A DNA stretch of 32,178 nucleotides from Deltaproteobacteria bacterium (GCA_016875405.1 VGRJ01000049.1:1-32178), one strand, 5' to 3'; shown: positions 1-7,457, numbered from the stretch's first letter. Numbers and translations: made by a program. The notes: a model not told the origin generated them from the letters alone.

Positions 1-1
1 G

Positions 2-193
2 CTGCCGTGGCTTCAGGCGACGGCGATGATGGATGTCTGGGAGCAGTGGAAACCCACCTTCCGAGATGTCGTTCTGCTCGATGGAGACGGCCGCGTCGTC
101 GCGATCTACAACCTATCGGCGAACAACCTGTCGGACCCTGCGAACTACCAGGCGCTGAAGACGCTCTTCCTCGACGCCGCCAACAAGAACTGA
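2..193 (+). CDS. 3' end of a probable redoxin/thioredoxin-like domain protein (truncated by window edge)
   Basis: An open frame enters from the left edge and ends at TGA 191-193, giving 63 residues of a C-terminus. The visible part contains an LPWLQ segment, a predicted strand pair around VLLDGDGRVV, and a final NLSDPANY stretch followed by a short helix. This resembles the last strands and helix of redoxin-like domains found at the end of myxobacterial secreted proteins, where a 'dGdGrvv' hairpin precedes the terminal helix. The catalytic cysteines would lie upstream and cannot be seen, so the family call rests on pattern resemblance only. The gene converges on the lipoprotein at 242-1594, with 48 bases between the stop codons. 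Confidence 0.5.
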   Translation: MPWLQATAMMDVWEQWKPTFRDVVLLDGDGRVVAIYNLSANNLSDPANYQALKTLFLDAANKN

Positions 194-241
194 AGACGGC
201 AGCACCTCTGGCCGGGCGCGCACACCGTACCGGCGCGACGC

Positions 242-1594
242 TCAGTACGAGACGAGGTAAATCGCCTGGGGGATCGACGCGAGGCCCGGGACCATCGCCC
301 GGAAGCGCAGCTTGCGCTTCTCGCCGGGCTTTAGCGTGACCTCGGCGAGCGTCGTCGTCGGTGACTTGGGCGTGTGGGTGAGGATCACCTCCTTGCCATC
401 GACCAGCCCGACGCCATCCCAGTAGCGGGAGATGTCGGCCGTGACGAGGCTCGCGAACACGACCCGCACCTTGCGCGGAGACGAGCCCTCGCCGTCGTGG
501 CTCAGCTCGACGTCGAGGTCGTAGACGTTGCCGTACATCCCGACGGCCTCGGCCGCGCTGTCCGAAAAATGCGTGAGTGCCTCGAAGGCTTGTACCTGCG
601 GGTAGCCGAGTCCCGTCGCGGTGTTGACGGCGAAGCCGACGTGCTGAGACGGCCCCGGCACCTCGGCGCGAATGGTGCCGCGCCAGGTGTCGTGCGCGTA
701 CACGCCCGCCTCACGTCCGAAGGGCGGCGGCGGATTGCCGGACTTGGCGATGATGCCTGGCGCGTCGAGCTTGTAGACCTTGATCGCGTCGTTGAGGTCC
801 GTGGTGTCGGTGACCACGAGGTACGTGAACACCGGCCCCGAGGCGTGAACGACGAAGCGTCCGTCGATCTCGGCGTTGTGCTTGACCTGCTTCTGCCAGA
901 TCGCGAGCGGCTTCAGCGGAGGCAGCGTCGTCGCCGAGACGTTCGTCGCGTAGTCGCCGAGGAGCCACTCCTTCGAGACGAAGAAATCGGGGCTCGAGTT
1001 GAGCGCGAGCCCTCCGGTCTCGGTCTGGTTGTAGCCGGAGCCCTCGGCGCTCACGGTGACCGGTTGGTTGCCCGGGTTCGTCACCATCAGGGTGACGACC
1101 TTGGTCTTGCCCGACTGGTTGAGGTGATGAAGGTACACCCCGAAGTCCCCCGACATCGGGAAGGAGTCTCCGCCGCGCGTCGGCGACGGATGCCCCGTCC
1201 CGTAGAGCAAGCCGTTGCCGTGGAACACCTCGGGGTTGTTGCTCGTGAACACCGGGTCGCCGGTGCCGCCGCCGGGGAGCGGCAGGAGCTTGCTCTTCGA
1301 GGGAAGCGGGGTCGGCAGTGCGCCCGACGACCACTTGGACGACGTGACGAGCCCGTTCGAGCCGCCGCTCCCCATGGTCTCGGCGCTGCCGCCCGCGCCG
1401 CTCGTCGGCTCGTCCGCGCCGCCCGCGCCCGCAGCGCCACCGACGCCTGCAGCGCCACCGACGCCCGCCGTGGCGACCGAAGCCGACGGCGCTCCGCTCT
1501 GGCTTTCCGGCGCCTCACCCGAACATGACATCGCGGCCAGCGCCGCAACAAACACCACGACCGACGTGCGCTTCATGACCGACGTGCGCTTCAT
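242..1594 (-). CDS. DUF3370-like surface lipoprotein with Gly/Ala-rich linker
   Basis: This is a predicted 450-residue lipoprotein. A positively charged start and hydrophobic stretch (about 12-22) lead to the lipobox LAAMSC with Cys24. Residues about 41-79 form a Gly/Ala/Ser linker rich in GVGGAA-type repeats. The body begins near GDPVFTSNNPEVF and continues with segments such as VTNPGNQPVTV and FVVHASGPVF. These resemble the DUF3370 family of cyanobacterial exported proteins, whose function is unknown; the family assignment is from memory of the motif order. It lies 49 bases downstream of carH on the same strand, so it may be the last gene of the light-regulated crt operon. The N-terminus is odd: MKRTSV is encoded twice in tandem, so translation may begin at 1594 or 1576. 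No good Shine-Dalgarno is visible before either. The role is unknown. Confidence 0.72.
   Translation of the reverse strand: MKRTSVMKRTSVVVFVAALAAMSCSGEAPESQSGAPSASVATAGVGGAAGVGGAAGAGGADEPTSGAGGSAETMGSGGSNGLVTSSKWSSGALPTPLPSKSKLLPLPGGGTGDPVFTSNNPEVFHGNGLLYGTGHPSPTRGGDSFPMSGDFGVYLHHLNQSGKTKVVTLMVTNPGNQPVTVSAEGSGYNQTETGGLALNSSPDFFVSKEWLLGDYATNVSATTLPPLKPLAIWQKQVKHNAEIDGRFVVHASGPVFTYLVVTDTTDLNDAIKVYKLDAPGIIAKSGNPPPPFGREAGVYAHDTWRGTIRAEVPGPSQHVGFAVNTATGLGYPQVQAFEALTHFSDSAAEAVGMYGNVYDLDVELSHDGEGSSPRKVRVVFASLVTADISRYWDGVGLVDGKEVILTHTPKSPTTTLAEVTLKPGEKRKLRFRAMVPGLASIPQAIYLVSY
1433..1468. repeat. 18-bp imperfect tandem repeat in lipoprotein linker
   Basis: Two adjacent 18-base units (1433-1450 and 1451-1468) differ at one position. 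On the minus strand they encode the repeated GVGGAA linker of the DUF3370-like lipoprotein. Such in-frame units can expand or contract without breaking the gene. Confidence 0.8.
1559..1594. repeat. Exact 18-bp tandem duplication over the lipoprotein start codon
   Basis: Bases 1559-1576 and 1577-1594 are identical. Each copy encodes MKRTSV on the minus strand, so the gene carries two in-frame start codons 18 bases apart. The duplication is in frame and lengthens the signal peptide n-region, adding two basic residues, without disrupting the lipobox. Confidence 0.9.
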
Positions 1595-1643
1595 GCGGCG
1601 CGCATCTTACCGCATCCTCGCGAAAGCGCGCGGGCCAGGATTG

Positions 1644-2528
1644 TCAGGTCGGATCTTGAAGGAGCTCCCGCCAGCTCTCGGTCACGAGCACGCGCTGGGG
1701 AACGGGACAATCGTAGCCGCGCGCGCCGGCGCCGCCGAGCACGAGCCAGGTCCGCTTCGGCAGCGCTTCGCGGACCATCTCAAGGTACGCCTCGATTTCG
1801 CGCGGAGGCGTCGGGATGACGAGCGAGGTGCACACCCAGTCCGGCTTCAGCGTGCGGCCGGTCTTCTGCAGCTCGGACGCGGGGAGGTTTGGCCCCAGGT
1901 AGGTGATGCGCCAGCCGGAGAGCGCGAGGAGCACCGACACGCCGAGCACGCCGAGCTCGTGGAGATCGCCGGGGAACGTCGTGCACACCGCGTGAGGTCC
2001 GGTGCCGCGCGCGCCACCGACCTGCATCAGCATCGCGAGGAAGCGCTCGCGGCAGAACGCGGTCACGAAGTGCTCCTGCGCGATCGAGACGGTGCCACGC
2101 GTCCAGCCCTCGCCGACGTCACGCAGCATCGGGTAATAGAGCTCTTCAATGAGGCGCGCGTAGGGCAGCGTTCCGTAGCGCTGCAGGACGTGATCCGCAC
2201 GCTGCGCGTCGAACTCGAGGAGGGCGGGGAAAAGCTCGCCGCGTGCGCGTTCGATCGAGTCCTGCGCCGCGCTGTTCGCGTTGGCGACGCGGGCCGCCTC
2301 GGGCTGACGACTCGGATCACGGACGAGGTCCACCGCCTCGCTGATCTTGTAGCCCTCCTCGAGAAGTCGCTTGATGCGTTTCAAGAGCGCTACGTCGGAG
2401 TCCGAATAACTGCGATAGCGGTTGCCGTGGCGATCGGGCTCGACGAGGCCGTAGCGGCGCTCCCACGCGATCAACGTGTTCTTCGGGATCCCCGTCAACT
2501 CCGAGACCGTCTTGATGCGATAGCCCAT
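1644..2528 (-). CDS. carH: CarH-type coenzyme B12-dependent light-sensing MerR-family repressor
   Basis: CarH/LitR proteins bind adenosylcobalamin in the dark, form tetramers on promoter DNA and repress carotenoid genes; light breaks the Co-C bond and releases DNA. This 294-residue protein has a MerR winged helix (about 2-70; YRIKTVSELTGIP, then WERRYGL), a helical-bundle domain and a C-terminal cobalamin-binding Rossmann domain. The diagnostic residues are present: W142, nine residues, then E152-H153 (the Wx9EH motif of photosensory CarH), and D188-L-H190-x-x-G193 (lower axial His). The chosen ATG at 2528 follows a GGGGTGGG stretch and gives the usual MerR start; an in-frame GTG at 2543 is possible. 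It lies 18 bases after the crtB stop codon, implying co-transcription and autoregulation. It is the only regulator in the locus. Confidence 0.93.
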   Translation of the reverse strand: MGYRIKTVSELTGIPKNTLIAWERRYGLVEPDRHGNRYRSYSDSDVALLKRIKRLLEEGYKISEAVDLVRDPSRQPEAARVANANSAAQDSIERARGELFPALLEFDAQRADHVLQRYGTLPYARLIEELYYPMLRDVGEGWTRGTVSIAQEHFVTAFCRERFLAMLMQVGGARGTGPHAVCTTFPGDLHELGVLGVSVLLALSGWRITYLGPNLPASELQKTGRTLKPDWVCTSLVIPTPPREIEAYLEMVREALPKRTWLVLGGAGARGYDCPVPQRVLVTESWRELLQDPT

Positions 2529-2546
2529 GACAACCCACCCCACTCA

Positions 2547-3458
2547 TCAGCCAGGCGACGCGCCCGGCAAACCACGAAGGTGACCGTGAAGCGCGACGTC
2601 GTGAGGGCGAGCCCCCGCCCTCGCGAACAGTGACATCATTGCCCAGCGCCCGAAAGATGCCAGGACTCCTTTGCACCGGTCGACGAAGGTCGCGCGCGTG
2701 CGACCGTGCATGGGGTTCGAGCCGAACGATCGACGCAGGCGCACCCCGATCCCCCTGTACAAGCGGCTGGCGACGACGATTGCGAGCCGCGTCCTCGATG
2801 GAATGAACGGCATCCCATCGTCCGCGCTTCGGTAATAGGCGTCTGCGAGGACGAGGAGCTCCTCGACGACGCGCGCGACACGCGCCCCCTCGGCGCGGCC
2901 ATCGAGGACGTCTTCGGCCGTGAGACCAACCTCGGCGAGGCGCGCCGCGGGCAGGTACACGCGCCCGCGAAGAGCGTCCTCGCGGACGTCGCGGCAGATG
3001 TTCGTGAGCTGCATCGCGACGCCGAGGTCGACGGCGTGAGGCAGGGCGCGCGGGTCGCTCACGCCGAGGACGCCGCACATCATCAGGCCGACGCTGCCCG
3101 CGACCTGGTACGAGTAGCGGAGGAGCGCGGCGTCGTCGGCGAGGCGAACCTCACCGAGGTCGGCGCGCATCCCGTCGACGAGGTGGTGGGCCACCGTAGG
3201 GTCAAAGCCGCGACGCGCGGCGACCTCGCGGAAGGCTCGCGCGACGGGGCCGGCTTCGACCGCAGCGAGGCGCTCGGCCGCGTCATCGTTCGACGGCGCC
3301 TCGTCGACCGCGTCGTCGAGCTCGCGGCAGTAAGCGTAGACGAGCGCCGCGTCGTCCCGAGAGTCGGACGGCAAGAACAGGGACGCCACGCGGAAGGACC
3401 GCGCGTGACGTCGCAAGGTCTCGCGACCGTGGAGGACGAGCTCGCTCGAGGTGGTCAT
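2547..3458 (-). CDS. crtB: Phytoene synthase CrtB
   Basis: CrtB condenses two geranylgeranyl diphosphates head-to-head through prephytoene diphosphate to 15-cis-phytoene, the first committed C40 carotenoid step. The 303-residue protein has the usual squalene/phytoene synthase length. It carries both Asp-rich metal-diphosphate motifs: YCRELDDAVDE with DDAVD at 48-52, and NICRDVRED at 153-161 followed by RVYLP at 166-170. The start codon lies in a 4-base ATGA overlap with the crtI stop codon (3455-3458), so translation is probably coupled to crtI. The last ~50 residues are Arg/Ala/Gly-rich and probably not catalytic. Squalene synthase is a theoretical alternative, but the crt context and motif details favour CrtB. 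Confidence 0.96.
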   Translation of the reverse strand: MTTSSELVLHGRETLRRHARSFRVASLFLPSDSRDDAALVYAYCRELDDAVDEAPSNDDAAERLAAVEAGPVARAFREVAARRGFDPTVAHHLVDGMRADLGEVRLADDAALLRYSYQVAGSVGLMMCGVLGVSDPRALPHAVDLGVAMQLTNICRDVREDALRGRVYLPAARLAEVGLTAEDVLDGRAEGARVARVVEELLVLADAYYRSADDGMPFIPSRTRLAIVVASRLYRGIGVRLRRSFGSNPMHGRTRATFVDRCKGVLASFGRWAMMSLFARAGARPHDVALHGHLRGLPGASPG

Positions 3459-5008
3459 TCGGCAGCGTGTTCGGTGGGGGTGTAGGCAGGTCGCGGCGAG
3501 CAGACCGCGCGAGCTTCGGCCTCGGAGCCTCGCGGGACCACGCGCTCGAGGACGCGCGCCGACGAGAGGACTCCGGGCATCCCTGCGCCGGGGTGCGTAC
3601 CCGCGCCCACGAAGTAGAGGCCACCCACGTCTTCCGAGACGTTGTGGTAGCGGAAGTAGGCCGACTGCACGAGCCGCGGCTCGGGCCCGAAGGCCGCGCC
3701 CGAGTAGGACTGCAGCTGCTCCTCGAAGTAGCGCGGATCGACGCTGAAGCAGGTCGTGAGGTTGTCCTTCAAACCAGGGAGGCAGCGCTCGTCGAGGTGG
3801 TTCAGGATCCGATCGAGGTAGCGCGGAGCCTCCTCCTTCCAGTCGAGCCCGCTCTTCTGATTGGGCACCGGCGACAGGACGTAGAAGCTCTCGTGGCCCG
3901 GCGGCGCGAGCGAGGCGTCGGTACGGGTCGGCGCATGAAGGTAGAGCGAGAAGTCATCCGTGAGGACCTTGCGCTCGAAGATGTCGTGCAAGAGCCCCTT
4001 GTAGCGTGGACCGAGCACGATGGTGTGATGCGCGAGGTCGGGGAAGGTCTTCTTCGTGCCGAAATACGCGACGAAGAGGCTCATCGACTGGCGCTTGCGC
4101 GCGACCGAGCGGTCGGTGTGCCGGCTGCGGTCCTTCGGGTCGACGAGCTTCGTGTAGACCGTCGACGGGTCGGCGTTTGCGACCACCATGCTCGCGGCGA
4201 TGCGCTTGCCGTCCTCGGTCTCGACCGCGGTGACGCGTCCGTTCGTGACGGCGAGGCGCGAGACCTTGGTACCGAGCTGGACCTCGACGCCGAGCTCCTC
4301 GAGCAAGCGCACGAGCCCGTTCACGATCGAGCGCGTCCCGCCCATCGCGAAGTGAACACCCCACTTACGCTCGAGCCAGTGGATGAGGAGGTAGATCGCG
4401 GGCGTGTGGAACGGGTTCCCTCCGACGAGCAGCGGCTGGAAGGTGAAGACTTGGCGGAGGCGCTCGTCCTTCAAGTATCGGGACACCAGCGAATAGACGC
4501 TGCGATACGCCGAGAGTCGCGCCATGTCGGGCATGATCCGGAGCATGTCCGACAGGTTCGTGAAGGGCTTGTCGGCGAGCTGGGTGTAGCCGACGTCGAA
4601 GATACGCTGCGAGTGCGCGACCATCTTCCGGTAGCCATCGACGTCGGCCGGACTGAGCCGGCCGATCTGCTCGAGCAGCCGCTCCTCGTCACCGACGTAG
4701 TCGAAGTGCCCGCCCTCGGCGAAGAGCACGCGGTAGAAGGGGTCGACCGGCGTGAGCTCGAAGTAGTCGCGCGAATCGCGACCGACGAGCTCGAAGAGCT
4801 CGTGCAGCAGGTAAGGCGCGGTAACCACGGTCGGCCCCGCGTCGAACGAGTAGCCGTCGCGCTGGAACGAGCGCGCGCGACCGCCGGGCTGATCCCCTGC
4901 GTCGACCACCACGACGCGATGGCCCATCGCGCGCAGACGGACCGCTGCGGCGAGGCCGCCAAGACCGGCGCCGATCACGACGACGGGGTGACTAGATTCA
5001 TTCGACAT
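3455..5008 (-). CDS. crtI: Phytoene desaturase CrtI
   Basis: This FAD-dependent bacterial-type desaturase should convert phytoene to lycopene (or neurosporene) by sequential desaturation and isomerisation at the membrane. At 517 residues it is a typical length. The N-terminal dinucleotide motif GAGLGG is at 13-18, PGGRA at 41-45 and FDAGPT at 55-60. The conserved CrtI C-terminal FAD segment FVGAGTHPGAGMPGVLSSA lies at about 466-484. ATG 5006-5008 is preceded by GAGGAG (5018-5023) with a 9-base spacer, which fixes the start even though it lies inside the 3' end of crtE (34-base overlap). Its stop overlaps the crtB start by 4 bases. The number of desaturation steps cannot be read from sequence. 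A second, more diverged paralogue (crtD) is in the opposite arm. Confidence 0.95.
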   Translation of the reverse strand: MSNESSHPVVVIGAGLGGLAAAVRLRAMGHRVVVVDAGDQPGGRARSFQRDGYSFDAGPTVVTAPYLLHELFELVGRDSRDYFELTPVDPFYRVLFAEGGHFDYVGDEERLLEQIGRLSPADVDGYRKMVAHSQRIFDVGYTQLADKPFTNLSDMLRIMPDMARLSAYRSVYSLVSRYLKDERLRQVFTFQPLLVGGNPFHTPAIYLLIHWLERKWGVHFAMGGTRSIVNGLVRLLEELGVEVQLGTKVSRLAVTNGRVTAVETEDGKRIAASMVVANADPSTVYTKLVDPKDRSRHTDRSVARKRQSMSLFVAYFGTKKTFPDLAHHTIVLGPRYKGLLHDIFERKVLTDDFSLYLHAPTRTDASLAPPGHESFYVLSPVPNQKSGLDWKEEAPRYLDRILNHLDERCLPGLKDNLTTCFSVDPRYFEEQLQSYSGAAFGPEPRLVQSAYFRYHNVSEDVGGLYFVGAGTHPGAGMPGVLSSARVLERVVPRGSEAEARAVCSPRPAYTPTEHAAE

Positions 5009-6117
5009 GGGCGTACGCTCCTCGGGATTTGGTTCGGATCCTCGACGCCGGCCGCGCCGACGGTGAGGTGTGCAATCGGCAGCTGTGCCATGCGGCAGAG
5101 CTGAAGGGCGGTGGCCTGCAGGTCGGGCTCGGCCGCGAGCACGGGCGAGCTGCGGGTCTCGTGCTCGACCGCGGCGATGTGACCGAGCACGTCGGCGAGC
5201 GCGCCGCCGCTGCGCATGCGCTCGACGGCGTCGCGGACGTCGTCGGGCGACGTCGCGTAGCGAGGCGCCGAGAGCAGCGCACGGAGCCAGGTCGTCTCCT
5301 CGGGATGGCGCTCGAGGTGAGCGACGACGAGCGCGCTCACCTTTCCTTCGTACAGGTCGCTCGCCTGCTCCGAGCGCCCCTTGTCACCGTAGAGGTCGAG
5401 CACGTCGTCTTGCATCTGGAAGAGCTCGCCGAGCGGGAAGAAGCACGCGGCGAACGCGGCCGCTTCGTCGACGCTCCGGCCCGCGAGCAGCGCGCTGCCC
5501 TCGACCGCCATCGCGAGGAGCGCGCCCGTCTTTCCGCGGACCGCGCGGAGGTAACGCTGCCACGGCACCTCCTCGAGCGATTTAAGCTGAAGTTCGTAGA
5601 CCTGACCGCGCACGCAGTCGACGGCCGAGCGCGCGAGCACGGTCATGAGGCGCGCCTTCACCGCGGGCTCGCAATCGAGCTCCGCGACCGCGAGGTAAGG
5701 CAGCATCAACAAGAAGTCTCCAGCGTTGATCGCCTGCTCGATGCCGTAGCGCGCCCACACGGTCGCCTTGCCACGGCGGATGGTGTCGCCATCCTGAATG
5801 TCATCGTGCACGAGGGTCGCGTTGTGGAGCAGCTCGACCGCGGCGGCCCAGCCCACGGCGAACGAAGGCTCGGCTCCGAGCGCGCGCCCCGCCTCGAGCG
5901 CGAGCCGGGCGCGGAAGCGCTTGCCGCCGGTGGCGAGGTGCTCGAGCACCATCTCGCGCGTGAGGTCCCCGCTCGCGTCGCCCGTGAGGCGCTCCATCAC
6001 CTCTTCGACGCGCGCGATGAGCTCATCGGCCGACGAGGCGATGACGCGCTCGGAAGAGTCTGGAGCCCGAGGCGTCGACTCGGGGGTCGCTCGAAGCGAA
6101 GGAGAGGACATGCTCAT
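4975..6117 (-). CDS. crtE: Geranylgeranyl diphosphate synthase CrtE
   Basis: This trans-prenyltransferase should elongate FPP/DMAPP with IPP to GGPP, the precursor used by CrtB. The 380-residue protein shows GGKRFR (64-69), the first Asp-rich motif DDIQD (105-109) followed by the second-shell RR, and the second Asp-rich motif DDVLD (237-241) followed by YGDKGR. Small residues (A100, T101) precede the first motif, as expected of enzymes making C20 or longer chains. The start is taken at ATG 6115-6117, which overlaps the crtY stop in an ATGA; a second ATG sits at 6111. A longer open frame continues upstream to 6405 but only shadows crtY. The C-terminus is extended past the usual end by about 30 residues and overlaps crtI by 34 bases. 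A longer-chain polyprenyl synthase is a minor alternative. Confidence 0.92.
   Translation of the reverse strand: MSMSSPSLRATPESTPRAPDSSERVIASSADELIARVEEVMERLTGDASGDLTREMVLEHLATGGKRFRARLALEAGRALGAEPSFAVGWAAAVELLHNATLVHDDIQDGDTIRRGKATVWARYGIEQAINAGDFLLMLPYLAVAELDCEPAVKARLMTVLARSAVDCVRGQVYELQLKSLEEVPWQRYLRAVRGKTGALLAMAVEGSALLAGRSVDEAAAFAACFFPLGELFQMQDDVLDLYGDKGRSEQASDLYEGKVSALVVAHLERHPEETTWLRALLSAPRYATSPDDVRDAVERMRSGGALADVLGHIAAVEHETRSSPVLAAEPDLQATALQLCRMAQLPIAHLTVGAAGVEDPNQIPRSVRPCRMNLVTPSS
5018..5023 (-). promoter_or_regulatory. Shine-Dalgarno of crtI inside crtE
   Basis: GAGGAG on the minus strand, 9 bases before the crtI ATG. It lies inside the crtE coding sequence and supports independent initiation of crtI despite the 34-base gene overlap. 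Confidence 0.7.
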
Positions 6118-7352
6118 GCGAAACCTCCAAGACGAGTAGCGCGCCAGAGCTCGGCTCGTCCGGAGCCGACGCCGTGCCACAGAAGACGCCACTGCGTCGC
6201 GAGCGGCGCACCACAGAACAGGCGGCCCATGATCGCGGCGAGCTCGGTCGGGCTCGCGGTCGCGTCGAGGTAGCGCTGCCAGTCGCGCTCCTCGAGCGCG
6301 AAGAAGGACTCGAAGAAGAGGCGGGTGCGCTCGAGATCGAACGAGCAGAGGGCCGCCATCCCGAAGCGGTAGAGCGACCAGAGCCGCGCGCGCTCCGCGG
6401 GCCACACCGCCTCCCAGCCGAGCCGCCTCGCCTCGCTCGGGCCACCGCTCTCGAGGCCATCGTGGATGGCACGCGCGACCGAGGGCGCGAGCTTCAACGC
6501 GCTCGCGAGCTGATAGCCCGTCGCCGGGTGGACCATCGCCGCTGCGGCGCCGAACCCGAGGAGAGGCTGCTCCTTCGACGGGAGCCCGAGGCCCATGGGG
6601 ATGACGCAGCGCTCCTCCTCGTGCACCCGAACGACGTCGATCCGCATCGCGCGGAGCCGCTCATGGAGGCGCGCCCGCAGCGCGTCGATCGGCATCGCGG
6701 GCTTCTGCACGAGCGCCGTCTCCTCGAGGAAGACGTGCCGATCGTCGAGCGGGAGCGAGTAAAGGAAAGACGGCGCAGCGTGGGGCTCGCCGTTCGGGTC
6801 ATGGCGAAAATCCATGAACGACATCTCCCCCGGGGCGTAGGGATGCTCCGCGACCTCGGCCACGATGCCGTAGGCGGTCTGGTGAGCATCCACCGTCTCG
6901 CCCGAGCGAGCGAGGTGCCGAGTCGAGGCTCCGGACGCGTCGACGGCGAGCGCAGCGGCGACGGTGATCGCCGCGTCGGTGCGGAGGCGGCTCTCGACCT
7001 CACCATGCTCGATCGCGTCGACGCGCGCATCGACGAAGCGAACTCCGGCCTGCTCGGCGCGAGCGACGAGCGCTCGATGAAGGCGGAAGGTGCTGAGCCG
7101 CAAGTACGCGCGCGGTAGCGCGAAGCCCGCTTCGTCATGCAGCCAGACCTTGGGAGAGGCGTAGCGTCCGGCGACTGCGTCCTCGGGCACGAGCGACGCC
7201 TGGTGCGACCACAGGCCGAAGTTCTGCGACCACGCGCGCCACGGTGAGGGGGCGACGCACACGACGTCGAGGCCCCGCTCGGCGCAGGCCGCGGCGAGCG
7301 CGAGGCCAGCGGGACCGCTGCCAAGCACGGCGACTTCGCTCCTCACCAACAT
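6114..7352 (-). CDS. crtY: Lycopene cyclase, CrtL/CrtY flavoprotein family
   Basis: This is predicted to cyclise one or both psi ends of lycopene (to gamma- or beta-carotene) in a non-redox reaction that needs reduced FAD. The 412-residue protein has GSGPAG at 11-16, MDFR at 180-183, FLEET at 208-212 (the catalytic Glu motif of CrtL/LCY enzymes) and a C-terminal GFGAAAAMVHPATGYQ segment at about 267-281. These place it in the plant/cyanobacterial CrtL-CrtY superfamily, unlike the heterodimeric CrtYc/CrtYd cyclase of Myxococcus xanthus. ATG 7350-7352 has GGGAG (7362-7366) with a 9-base spacer. The open frame continues far upstream to 8612, but that part is antisense to crtC and is not credible. 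It is the first gene of the minus-strand crt operon, and its stop overlaps the crtE start (ATGA). Mono- versus bicyclase activity cannot be decided from sequence. Confidence 0.9.
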   Translation of the reverse strand: MLVRSEVAVLGSGPAGLALAAACAERGLDVVCVAPSPWRAWSQNFGLWSHQASLVPEDAVAGRYASPKVWLHDEAGFALPRAYLRLSTFRLHRALVARAEQAGVRFVDARVDAIEHGEVESRLRTDAAITVAAALAVDASGASTRHLARSGETVDAHQTAYGIVAEVAEHPYAPGEMSFMDFRHDPNGEPHAAPSFLYSLPLDDRHVFLEETALVQKPAMPIDALRARLHERLRAMRIDVVRVHEEERCVIPMGLGLPSKEQPLLGFGAAAAMVHPATGYQLASALKLAPSVARAIHDGLESGGPSEARRLGWEAVWPAERARLWSLYRFGMAALCSFDLERTRLFFESFFALEERDWQRYLDATASPTELAAIMGRLFCGAPLATQWRLLWHGVGSGRAELWRATRLGGFA

Positions 7353-7361
7353 TCGACCGGA

Positions 7362-7366
7362 CTCCC
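7362..7366 (-). promoter_or_regulatory. Shine-Dalgarno of crtY
   Basis: GGGAG on the minus strand, 9 bases before ATG 7352. It fixes the crtY start against the long upstream open frame. Confidence 0.6.
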
Positions 7367-7383
7367 AACCATGTTCAAACCTG

Positions 7384-7412
7384 TTGCATTGTGTAGCGCA
7401 AGCACGTAGTGT
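7384..7412 (+). promoter_or_regulatory. Possible crtC-operon promoter (-35 TTGCAT, -10 TAGTGT)
   Basis: TTGCAT at 7384-7389 and TAGTGT at 7407-7412 are separated by 17 bases. The -35 half overlaps the left inverted-repeat arm. Transcription would start near 7419 and give a leader of about 39 bases to the chosen crtC GTG. The match to the sigma-70 consensus is weak, so this is only a candidate. Confidence 0.35.
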
Positions 7413-7418
7413 TTGCAA
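7390..7418 (-). promoter_or_regulatory. Possible crtY-operon promoter (-35 TTGCAA, -10 TACACA)
   Basis: Reading the minus strand, TTGCAA (7418-7413), 17 bases, then TACACA (7395-7390). It mirrors the plus-strand candidate, with its -35 in the right inverted-repeat arm. Transcription would begin near 7383, about 31 bases before the crtY ATG. The consensus match is weak and the call rests mainly on symmetry and position. Confidence 0.35.
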
Positions 7419-7457
7419 CAGGTTTGCGTGACGTTTCGGGAGAGGATCGAAAAAACC

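Larger units (their letters stand above)
7376..7426. promoter_or_regulatory. Perfect 13-bp inverted repeat in the divergent crt control region (candidate CarH operator)
   Basis: CAAACCTGTTGCA (7376-7388) and its exact reverse complement TGCAACAGGTTTG (7414-7426) flank a 25-base spacer between crtY and crtC. On the plus strand, GTTT recurs at 7411, 7422 and 7433, exactly 11 bases apart. On the minus strand the mirror arm continues into GTTTGAACATG and then GTTGGG, also at 11-base steps. CarH tetramers are known to contact tandem 11-bp repeats, so the layout fits one operator array per direction. The repeat and spacing are seen directly; CarH binding is inferred from the single carH gene in the operon. 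Confidence 0.75.

Noticed and set aside
6118-6405. Upstream extension of the crtE frame
   Set aside because: It overlaps crtY in another frame; the ATGA junction at 6114-6117 and the family length support the later start.
7413-7457. TTG at 7413 as crtC start
   Set aside because: It lies inside the inverted-repeat arm and before the likely transcription start; the added residues do not resemble CrtC.
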